Shown one piece after another: positions 27,551-36,300 of a stretch of 64,000 bases of DNA. The notes under the pieces were generated by a model that saw nothing but the letters and a program-made list of their open reading frames with translations, was not told the origin of the DNA and made no database searches. Where the stretch lies: assembly GCF_007860105.1 (NCBI RefSeq), contig NZ_SJPU01000001.1:1128090-1192089 (forward strand), in the 5' to 3' direction. How positions within the stretch are numbered: the first letter of the stretch is position 1; each line of letters starts with the position of its first letter. This stretch comes from Allorhodopirellula heiligendammensis (lineage in GTDB: Bacteria > Planctomycetota > Planctomycetia > Pirellulales > Pirellulaceae). A program made the position numbers and the translations under genes.

Positions 27551-28943
27551 GGGAGTTCTCCAACGCACTGATGTTATTTTCTGGACTTGAATAGTCGACG
27601 AAGATTGTTGGATCAGTACCGTTGAGGTATTCTTCAATGTTGGTGTAGCCATCGGCATCGTGATCGCGAGCGTTGTCATTCCTATCGTTGGGGTCCAAAC
27701 CGTACTTCGTTTCCCAGTCGTCGGGCATTCCGTCATCGTCGGAATCTTGTGGTACTGCTGCGGATTGCAGTGCCGGCCAACCGCCAACGTCTTCCTGTGT
27801 GGTGATGATTCCATTCCTGCCGTGAGTTGCTGTACCGCTTCTGACCTCCTCAATGATGCGCGCATCGATTGAATCTCGCTTAGGAAGTGAGCAACCCGCA
27901 TGATGAAGGACGGATGTGTAGGCGTCCGTTGCGGATTGCTGACGAATGGGCAACGCGTCCCAAGGCGCCGGCATTGGTTGATAGGTTTTCCCTTTGACGC
28001 CCAACCAATTATCCGTCGTGACTTGAGGATAGCCATCGACATAATTGTCGCCCACATACCAACTGCCGTAATCGCCATCTCCTCGCGACGAAGGATTCAC
28101 GATGTTGTCTTTCACGTCCGACCGTGTAGCGGGCCCCGACTTATAGTAATTGGCGATCATGTTGACTGTGGAGAACTCGATCGGGGGTTTCCGTCGGTCA
28201 CCTTTTTGGTGTGCTTCGCCACCGTAAGCGCTTTGATAACCCCAGTTGAAGACCACGTTGTTGCGGTAGTCGTTATACCCACAACCCGAGGCCCAGCGGG
28301 GATTGCGGCTATCATTGTGAGCAAACAGGTTGTGATGATAGGTGCTGTAATGGTTTCCCCAGATGCCGCCGAAACGATGTGACCCGTCCTGCTTTGCGCA
28401 GGCTTCGGTAATCATGCACCATTGGATCGTGACGTTTTCATTGTGGTAGAGAGAGAACACTTCATCGCTGCTCCAACTTGCTGACACATGATCCACAACG
28501 ATATTTTTGTGGTACCTTCCACCCAGTGCGTCGCCGTCATGATCAGTTCTGACCCTGATATAGCGGATGACAACATCATCGGCGTCGATTGCAAGATTGC
28601 CTTTGATGGTGATACCATCTCCAGGAGCCGTTTGTCCTGCGATGGTGATAAAATCGTGCTTGATTTTTACATCACCGTCAATTGTTCCGGAGACGTTAAA
28701 AACGACAATTCTTGGCTCGGTGGCATCACACGCTGCTTGCAGGCTTCCCGGTCCCTTGGCGTTGAGGTTAGTCACGGCGATCACTGTGCCGCCCCGGCCC
28801 CCACGCGTCGCTGCGCCATATCCTTCGGCGCCGGGAAATGCAGCGATGGTGCTTGGGCTGCTTGCATCGTCAGCGACACTGGATAGCCGGGCCATCGTTC
28901 CTGCCAGTACCAGCAGGAAGATTGAAATTGTAAGGATCTTCAT
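27540..28943 (-). CDS. secreted pectate lyase-like polysaccharide lyase (PL1 type)
   Basis: A 467-residue exported protein from the ATG at 28943 (MKILTISIFLLVLAGTMA). The right-handed beta-helix opens FPGAEGYGAATRGGRGGTV and AKGPGSLQAACDATEPRIVV, as in PL1 pectate lyases, with IVVDHVSASWSSDE on the catalytic face. The C terminus has calcium-binding repeats of the type DSDDDGMPDDWETKYGLD and DHDADGYTNIEEYLNGTDP. It should cleave polygalacturonate or a related uronic polymer by beta-elimination. It heads the minus-strand run, opposite an AraC regulator 147 bp away. Confidence 0.9.
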   Translation of the reverse strand: MKILTISIFLLVLAGTMARLSSVADDASSPSTIAAFPGAEGYGAATRGGRGGTVIAVTNLNAKGPGSLQAACDATEPRIVVFNVSGTIDGDVKIKHDFITIAGQTAPGDGITIKGNLAIDADDVVIRYIRVRTDHDGDALGGRYHKNIVVDHVSASWSSDEVFSLYHNENVTIQWCMITEACAKQDGSHRFGGIWGNHYSTYHHNLFAHNDSRNPRWASGCGYNDYRNNVVFNWGYQSAYGGEAHQKGDRRKPPIEFSTVNMIANYYKSGPATRSDVKDNIVNPSSRGDGDYGSWYVGDNYVDGYPQVTTDNWLGVKGKTYQPMPAPWDALPIRQQSATDAYTSVLHHAGCSLPKRDSIDARIIEEVRSGTATHGRNGIITTQEDVGGWPALQSAAVPQDSDDDGMPDDWETKYGLDPNDRNDNARDHDADGYTNIEEYLNGTDPTIFVDYSSPENNISALENSHGK

Positions 28944-29090
28944 GTCTTTTCCTATGTGGAATGTTTTGCGTAACCTGGATGAGTATGCCATGGTTTCATT
29001 GGGCACGATCTGAGGTCGCTGATCAAACTACCTGCACGCTCGCCGCGAATCTCCCTGTTGGAGTGTGTTCTTTCACGGTATTCTAAGATT
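28944..29090. promoter_or_regulatory. divergent control region between pectate lyase and AraC genes
   Basis: The 147 bases separate the start of the 14-kb minus-strand run from the plus-strand AraC regulator. Divergent placement of an AraC gene and its target operon is usual, so operator sites are expected here. I did not find a convincing direct repeat or promoter pair by eye; the assignment is by position. Confidence 0.35.
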
Positions 29091-29927
29091 ATGAAGCAGT
29101 TCGATACCAAACGCCCGGAGTTCTCACCCTACGGTTTCGCTTGCGAGTCGTGGAAGCCGACCCGTATGACTCGTCCCGACCGACACAACGAGATTGAGCT
29201 AAATCTGCTCACTGCCGGTTCGCTGACCTACCTGCTGGGCGGTCAGCGGACGAAGATCGAGGCGGGGAGGCTCGGAATCTTTTGGGCAGCGATCCCGCAT
29301 CAGATCGTGGAGGTCGAAGGGGACACACCCTACTACGTTGTCACAGTGCCGCTGAGTGAGTTCCTGCGGGTGGGACTCGATCTCAGTTTCATTAATCGCA
29401 TTTTACAAGGTGAACTTATCGTCGATTGTGATCACTACCCATGGGACGAACTGGTGTTTCGACGATGGGAGTTGGACCTCAAGGCGGACGATCGAGTTCT
29501 GCAGCGTGCGGCGAATTTGGAAGTACAGTCGCGGCTGTTGCGATTTGCTCACGGCATTAACGACGGGAAATTGGTACCTTCGATGGCCGCGTTAACACGG
29601 GCTGATCAGATCGCCTGTTACATAGCGCGGAACTACCAACAGCCGTTGACGTCTCAATCGATCGCCAACGCCATGGACGTCCACGCCAACTACGCTATGA
29701 CGCTATTTCGAAAAACATTTGGCACCACGATGACGGCATTTATCACTCAACACCGCATCTCCCATGCTCAAAGACTCCTGGTCACAACTGACAACGCGAT
29801 ACTGGATGTCGCATTGGACTCAGGTTTCCAGAGTCTCAGCCGATTCAATGAAGCATTTAAAGCGGGATGTGGTTGTGCTCCGCGAGAGTTCCGGAAAACA
29901 CACCGTCCCGCCTCCCCAAGCCGTTGA
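29091..29927 (+). CDS. AraC-family transcriptional regulator
   Basis: A 278-residue regulator from the ATG at 29091; an upstream in-frame start at 29058 adds 11 residues. Residues about 20-130 are a cupin-like sensor (NEIELNLLTAGSLTYLLGGQ, LGIFWAAIPHQIVEV). Residues about 170-270 are two helix-turn-helix units: LTSQSIANAMDVHANYAMTL and ILDVALDSGFQSLSRFNEAF. The sensor resembles the MelR-like branch often tied to sugar genes. It probably activates the opposite pectate lyase/DUF1593/ribose run in response to a sugar; the inducer is unknown. Confidence 0.9.
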   Translation: MKQFDTKRPEFSPYGFACESWKPTRMTRPDRHNEIELNLLTAGSLTYLLGGQRTKIEAGRLGIFWAAIPHQIVEVEGDTPYYVVTVPLSEFLRVGLDLSFINRILQGELIVDCDHYPWDELVFRRWELDLKADDRVLQRAANLEVQSRLLRFAHGINDGKLVPSMAALTRADQIACYIARNYQQPLTSQSIANAMDVHANYAMTLFRKTFGTTMTAFITQHRISHAQRLLVTTDNAILDVALDSGFQSLSRFNEAFKAGCGCAPREFRKTHRPASPSR

Positions 29928-29985
29928 AGGTGACGTTGCCCATGCGATCGGTAAGGCAATCCCACGGGGGAGTAGCTGATTCGAG

Positions 29986-31437
29986 CTAACCTGATGACCG
30001 AATCTCGCTCCACCGCAGCTCATGCGGCATGACCAGGCGCTGAATCGAAACGGCAGCTGCACGTCCTGCCGCTTCGCCCATGGGGACGGAGTTTCCCGTT
30101 ACCCGGTAGCTCGAGTGGGCGACAAAATCACCGCTAATACAGCGGCCAGCCAGCAGCAAACCATCGACATCTGCGGCGATCAGAGCGGGATAGGGTATAT
30201 CGTACGGTTGATGTCCGCCCTGCTTGAACTCGCGGCTGATCTCCTTGTTGCCGTGCGTGTTCAACGCGTGCACATCGATGGGGAACTTTGCTGTGCAAAC
30301 AGCTTGCTCGTGCTTGAGCCCCGCGGCCAAGTCATCGGCCGTGATCTGGTAGCGACCACGGATGCGACGACCTTCGCGGACTCCAATCTGCTCGGCGGTT
30401 GCTACTATGGAAATGTTCTTCCAGGGGCCACCTATGTGGCGTAAGCCTGACACGAGATCGTGGACTTCGCGGCGCGCTCGAATGGTCGCTTCGCTAATCG
30501 CGTTAGCGTCAAACGCGGACACACCGTATTCATGATTGGTCATGATCGAAAAGATATCACTGTGCAGATGACGCAGAGTTGGTCCTCGGTAGGATGGCGA
30601 CATTCCATGTTGTTCCATGAGGCTCAACAGCAAGCTCTTTGCCGATGATGCGGTCTCGCGGATATAGGGGCGCACCTTATCGGCGTCGAGCCCGGTGAGC
30701 AGCGCCATCATCGACATTGGCTGACATTCGCAAGCCTCGCCCACCCCGAGATCGAATCGACAGCCCGCGTGTGCTGCGAGATCACCATCACCGCTGCAGT
30801 CAACGAAACGTTCCGCAAGCCAGGCTTCCCGGCCCGATTTCGACTCTGTTAGCACCGCAATGACTCTGCGATGGGAGTCTGTTACTGCGCCAACGAGTCG
30901 CGTGTGCAAGCGAATTTTTACGCCCGCTTGGAGGCATCGTTCCTCCAAAACCAGTTTCGCAACTTCGGGATCGTAAACGGTGCCGTTGGTTTGGTTCGCT
31001 ATTGCGCTTCCACGTTCCGAGAACGCCCGCAGCAGTTCCGCCATAATCCCGGACTTATTCTCCGAATCGAGAATCTTGGTTAGGAGACCGGCGGTCCAAA
31101 CACCACCGAGACAACCGGCGACTTCGATCAACTGAACCGTAGCGCCTGCGCGTGCGGCGGCCAATGCGGCAGCAATGCCTGCCGGACCACCGCCGCAAAC
31201 GAGCACGTCACTCTTTCCTACTACGGGAACCTCGCGAGGTTGCTCACGCAATACCTGAGCGTCTGGGGAAAGCTCAGCTCGCGTACGCAACACGTCACCA
31301 CTGAGCGGATTGGCAACTCGGACTGCTGGGCCTGCTTCGGCCGCGTTGGTGTCAGCGGAGGTGAGCGAAGCAGATACGATGAGTCCGCCCGCAGTGGCTT
31401 GGAGAAAGTTGCGGCGTGACGGTTCGATGCGTTCCAT
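29986..31437 (-). CDS. Tat-exported FAD-dependent oxidoreductase
   Basis: A 483-residue protein. The N terminus SRRNFLQATAGGLIVSASL is a twin-arginine signal, so the enzyme is exported folded with its cofactor. DVLVCGGGPAGIAAALAAARAG at about residue 78 is the FAD dinucleotide fold, and LLLAGRCISGD near the end closes the site, as in the FAD_oxidored family. The substrate is unknown. Many planctomycete members sit beside carbohydrate genes. It converges on the AraC gene and diverges from the serine hydrolase. Confidence 0.9.
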   Translation of the reverse strand: MERIEPSRRNFLQATAGGLIVSASLTSADTNAAEAGPAVRVANPLSGDVLRTRAELSPDAQVLREQPREVPVVGKSDVLVCGGGPAGIAAALAAARAGATVQLIEVAGCLGGVWTAGLLTKILDSENKSGIMAELLRAFSERGSAIANQTNGTVYDPEVAKLVLEERCLQAGVKIRLHTRLVGAVTDSHRRVIAVLTESKSGREAWLAERFVDCSGDGDLAAHAGCRFDLGVGEACECQPMSMMALLTGLDADKVRPYIRETASSAKSLLLSLMEQHGMSPSYRGPTLRHLHSDIFSIMTNHEYGVSAFDANAISEATIRARREVHDLVSGLRHIGGPWKNISIVATAEQIGVREGRRIRGRYQITADDLAAGLKHEQAVCTAKFPIDVHALNTHGNKEISREFKQGGHQPYDIPYPALIAADVDGLLLAGRCISGDFVAHSSYRVTGNSVPMGEAAGRAAAVSIQRLVMPHELRWSEIRSSG

Positions 31438-31795
31438 TTGCGGCTTTCATTGCGAGATCGTTAGCGAGCAATCCGAGTCGTGTGGCGCACGGTGCGTTAC
31501 CATCTTCGGCTCCAATCCTTGCCACGGTCACGCATAGTTTAACCGCATTCACAATCGCGTGCACGAAACCTATTGATGGGGTTCCCAGGCCATGTTCACG
31601 GTATTCATAGGCCGAGCTCCACAGTGTGTGGCCCGGCACATAGGCACCGTCGGACCGAGTACACTTGGGGGCAGAGGCGACTGGCCTTATAGAGCCGATG
31701 CGGCGTACCGACAGGGATCTCCAGCTCGCAATCTTCTCATCAATGCACCATGCAGCTTCCCTGTAGCGCTACCAATTCACAACGGAGAGAACACC
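31438..31795. other. intergenic region between divergent genes, no gene seen
   Basis: About 360 bases between the FAD oxidoreductase and the serine hydrolase. The hydrolase frame is open through much of it, but without a signal-like or domain-like sequence, and a good start with GGAGAG before it lies at 31796. Promoters for both genes should be here. Confidence 0.5.
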
Positions 31796-32896
31796 ATGAT
31801 GAACCGCCGCAAAATTCTTCAAGCTGGGATAGGTTTGACAGTGGCCGCGCCCCTATTGGCTGCCGTTAAGCAGGGCCGTTACGATGACGCAATAACGGTA
31901 TTGGGCCGTGCGACCGAATCAGGTCAGGTTGCAGCTGCAACACTCTGTGTGCGTCAGGAAGAGGAAGTCTGCTCGCAAGCATTCGGTGACGCCATATCGA
32001 CGGATGCCAGTTTCTTACTGGGTTCGATCTCAAAGCCGATCGCTGTCACCGCACTGATGTCGCTACTGGACGCTGGAGAGTTTAAGCTCGATGATCGGGC
32101 TGTCAAGTTTCTACCTGAGTTCCATGGCGATGGTCGGGAAGGCATCACGATGCGACAGTTGCTGACTCATAACTCTGGGCTACCCGATCAACTGCCAGAG
32201 AATGCAAAACTGCGATCAGCTCACGCCCCCTTGTCTGAGTTCATTTCCGCTGCCACGCACACCCCCTTGTTGTTCGCCCCTGGAGCGAAGTACAGCTACT
32301 CAAGCATGGCGATTTTACTTGCCTCCGAAGTCGCTCAGCGAATCTCCGATAAACCGATTGCGACTCTGGTGGACGAAGTCGTTTGCCAACCACTGGCTTT
32401 GAAGCACACGGCTATGGGAGTTGGGCATTTGCCGATCGAATCGCTGATGAAATGCCAAGTCGAGTACGCCGCTCCAGAATCCGGTGCGGGAGACCCAAGT
32501 ACACAGACCTGGGATTGGAACAGCGATTACTGGCGTCAACTCGGAGCTCCCTGGGGCGGTGCCTTTTCCTCAGCGAGCGACGTTGCTCGGTTTCTAAGTG
32601 AGTTTCTGCATCCTCAGGCAGGCATGCTCCAACCAGAAACGGCTCGATCAATGGTTCGGAATCAAAACCCTTCCAGCATGAAAGCGCGTGGGCTTGGATT
32701 TGATCTGGGTGACAGTCTCTATGGTCCCGCTCGGGACACTGTCTTCGGACACACTGGCTCGACGGGCACGCTCTGCTGGGCGGATCCCACCACAGACTCT
32801 GTTTGCGTCGTGCTGACAACACTTCCCGGCCGCGCCGTCACTCCGCATCCACGTGAACAAGTCTCCCGCCGTGTGCTCGCGACGTTAAGTTCCTAG
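31796..32896 (+). CDS. serine hydrolase, beta-lactamase/DD-peptidase class C fold
   Basis: A 366-residue protein from the ATG at 31796, preceded by GGAGAG. The start MMNRRKILQAGIGLTVAAPL resembles a twin-arginine signal (RRKIL). S77-I-S-K80 is the catalytic SxxK motif; Y168 in YSYSS replaces the usual YxN with YxS, and GHTGSTG is the third motif. QLLTHNSGLPD is a common family run. Members include esterases, DD-peptidases and beta-lactamases; with this motif set an esterase or peptidase is more likely than a resistance enzyme. Confidence 0.9.
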   Translation: MMNRRKILQAGIGLTVAAPLLAAVKQGRYDDAITVLGRATESGQVAAATLCVRQEEEVCSQAFGDAISTDASFLLGSISKPIAVTALMSLLDAGEFKLDDRAVKFLPEFHGDGREGITMRQLLTHNSGLPDQLPENAKLRSAHAPLSEFISAATHTPLLFAPGAKYSYSSMAILLASEVAQRISDKPIATLVDEVVCQPLALKHTAMGVGHLPIESLMKCQVEYAAPESGAGDPSTQTWDWNSDYWRQLGAPWGGAFSSASDVARFLSEFLHPQAGMLQPETARSMVRNQNPSSMKARGLGFDLGDSLYGPARDTVFGHTGSTGTLCWADPTTDSVCVVLTTLPGRAVTPHPREQVSRRVLATLSS

Positions 32897-33334
32897 TATG
32901 ATGGTTGGATGCAGCACAGGGCGTGCAACGGCACTGGGAGTCACCGTCCAGCACCGCAGTGGCGATGGCTGTGTCGCCGAGGAAACTCCGCTTTCGCCGT
33001 CTGAATACACAAATACGAATCCGCAGCGCCAGCGAGGAACACGCTGGACTGCCTCGTTGACGCGCCACGTTAGCCAGTTAAGTGAGCCTGGATTCCGCAG
33101 CGCAAACATCGGCTCAACGTATTCATTTCACCCGATCGCCATCATGACGATACCTCAATGTAGAACGTGACTCGCGATCGTCGATCGGGAGCGTGAAATC
33201 ATGATACAATCCAGTCCCCTCCTGGCGGCTGTTGATATTGGATTCGCGTTACTGAAAGTTGAAATCACAGTCGTCACCTCCCACCTTTGAATTTACTATC
33301 TGCTGTGATCGACAAAACAATCGCATGCAAGGCG
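32897..33334. other. intergenic region holding a probable dispersed repeat
   Basis: About 440 bases between the serine hydrolase and the large fusion gene, with no supported gene. At about 33005-33045 the plus strand reads TNTNPQRQRG in one frame (core aatccgcagcgccagcgagg). From memory the same peptide string turns up in many unrelated short predicted planctomycete proteins, which points to a dispersed DNA repeat and not a coding sequence. Confidence 0.5.
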
Positions 33335-36300
33335 ATGCGCTGCTACGTTTTGGGCATGCTTGTATTAGGCTATCTGAGCATGCGAGTGTGCCAGGTCCAT
33401 GCGGCGGATCGCGTTAACGTGCTAGATCGTAGCCAACTGGTAGCTTGGTGCATCGTTCCCTTTGACGCGAAACAACGATCCCCGGCTGAGCGTGCCGCAA
33501 TGTTGAACGAACTCGGCATCACTCGCTGCGCCTACGATTGGCGGGCCCAGCACGTTCCCGAGTTCGAGCAGGAGATCCAAGAGTACCGAAAACAGGGGAT
33601 CGAGTTTTTTGCATTCTGGGGAGTTCACGAGGAGGCCTTCAAACTCTTTTCCAAGTATGACATGCATCCACAGATCTGGCAGACCCTTCGAGAAGGTGTC
33701 GGCGAGAGCGAGGCAGCTAAAGTCGAATCCGCAGCGCAACAAATGCTCCCGCTGGCACGTCGCACTGCGGAAATGGGATGTGAACTCGGGCTCTACAATC
33801 ACGGCGGTTGGGGCGGTGAGCCCAAGAATCTAGTGGCGGTATGTCAACGCTTGCATGAGCTAGGTCACGATCACGTGGGCGTCGTATACAATTTCCACCA
33901 TGCCCACGGGCACATCGCGGACTGGGCCGCCTCATTTGCGATTCTAAAACCTTTCTTGCTTTGTCTGAATCTCAACGGGATGAATGAGCAGGTGCAGCCA
34001 AAGATATTGGGTATTGGCAAAGGGGATCATGAGTTGGAGATGATCGGGGCGGTGATAGACAGCGGATACGATGGGCCGCTTGGAATTCTTGACCACCGCG
34101 AATCTCTGGACGCTCGTGAATCACTCCTTGAAAACCGGGATGGACTCGCTTGGATTGCCAAAGAACTCCAGGCAGCTGGCAGCGGAGGTTCACTACCGCC
34201 CACACCGCGAGTGTTCGTCAATCCAGACGCATCCGACGATATTGGCGACAATGACCGCTCGACGCCAACCCCCCTCGGTCATCTCTATCCGGGTTCGGAC
34301 GACTATCGGAACACGCCCATTACGGTAGAAGTCCGCGCGACCATACCGCGACGCGACCGTTACAACATCCTGGTGGCGAGTGATCCCAAAAAATCAGCGG
34401 ACCACTGGGAGCTGTTCTCGATGCGTGGCAGTGGACGATTCACCGCGTACTTACCTGGACGAACTCCTGACCATGTGCATTCCAACGAGATGATTTGCGA
34501 TGGTCAGCCGCACTCGCTTTCAATGATCTACGAGGACCACCGCATCCAACTTTACGTAGACGGGAAACGAGTTGCCGACCAACGCGTCAGGCAAAACGGA
34601 AATCGATCGAAGAGCCCGGGCGATATCGGGGTTGGCAGGCTTGTCGAGGGGCCGTTCCGATGTGATGGGAAGATCCATTGGGTACGCATTTCCAAGGGAG
34701 TCCGTGAGGTCGCCGGCGAGCCGCTCATCCGACCTACCAACGATGCGACGACGCTGAAGTTGTGGGAATTCGAAAATGAGCATCCGACCGCCTTGTCGGA
34801 GGCTACCGCGGAACGGTTTGTAGGGGATGCGAATGTCGGTCATCTCGCATTGGAATATGAGCCAACCTACGTCGCGAGACTTGTCAGCCAAGCACGCGAT
34901 TCTGGCGATGCCGTGCGAGGGGCAAAAGTCTTTGCAGATGCCAAATTCGCTTGCCTGTCTTGTCACCAGGTTGGATCACATGGGGGATCGATTGGACCAG
35001 ACCTGTCCACCATCGCTAACGTCCGCAGCTGGGACCAGATGGTCGAGTCGGTACTTTGGCCGCAACGAGAGGTTGCCCCGGATTACGTGACATGGAAGAT
35101 CTTGACGACCGATGGCGATATCGTCTCGGGATTGCAACACAGTTCGGACGACGCGTCGGTGGTCGTCCGAGATTCAGCATCGGGAATACTGACCTCGGTT
35201 CGCAAAGATGAGATTGAAGAGCAAGTTCCTGGCGGCTCTGTGATGCCCGGCGGGCTGGTTGCTGCGATGACACCACAACAGCGGTTGGATCTGATTCGAT
35301 TCTTGGGGGAATTAGGGCGAGATGGAAAGCCTCTCCCGGATTCGATTCAGCAGGCGATTGCTCATAGCCAGATGCATGGCCCGGTGGAGTTCCCGGTCTC
35401 CCATGCCCCGCTCCAACCCGCCAATTGGCCCCATGCCTCAGATTGGGTAAATCGAGATCGGTTGTACGATTTCTATACGAAGCAAGCGGAGCATTTCCGC
35501 CAGCAACCACATCTACCCATGTTGATCAATGCCTATCCGGGGCTCGACGGTGGGGAGCGGGGACACTGGGGGAACCAGAGTGAGATGGATTGGGCGGATG
35601 ATCGGTGGAACGAAACAAAGCTAGGCTGTTGGCAGGCAGGTGTGTTTCGGGCCGATGGGATCACCGTGCCGCGCGGCGTGTGCGTTCGTCTCGGTGACGA
35701 GGGCGAAATGTCGGCGTGCTTCAACCCAGAAACGTTGTCTTTCGATGCCGTCTGGACAGGCGGTTTCGTTAAGTTCGAATCGGCCCGCATGGGATTTCTT
35801 GGAGGGCTACGCCCTCAGGGGGTGCTGATTGCGACGCCACGGAAAGAGAATGCCAAACGAGATTTTCAATACCATGGGTTTTACCGGAGTGCCGAACGAA
35901 TTGTCTTTTCTTACACCATTGAGGGCGTGAAGTATCTCGATTCAGCATGGGTGGAAGACGGTGAGTTCATTCGTGACGTCGCACCCGCAGACGAACATCC
36001 TCTGCGGCATCTTACGAAGGGAGGGCCACGACAATGGCCCGCAGTAATCGAGACGAGTATCACGCTGGGCAACGAACGTCCCTATGCGATCGATACCATC
36101 GAATTGCCACATGTCAATCCATGGAACTCGCTCATGTTTTGTGGCGGCCACGACTTTCTTGATGACGGGAGTGCGTTGGTGTGCACGATGCAAGGAGATG
36201 TATGGCGAGTGAGTGGTTTCGATTCAGATGCGAATCGACCGGGTGTGGCGAAATGGACTCGGTTCGCCGCGGGGCTTCACCATGCTTTGGGATTGGTGGT

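Noticed and set aside
27293-28078. Open frame of 261 codons on the minus strand
   Set aside because: Its first two thirds is an out-of-frame reading of the pectate lyase gene and its last third is the decayed DUF1593 gene; not one gene.
31592-31795. Longer start for the serine hydrolase
   Set aside because: Places about 68 non-signal residues before a good twin-arginine-like signal with GGAGAG ahead of it.
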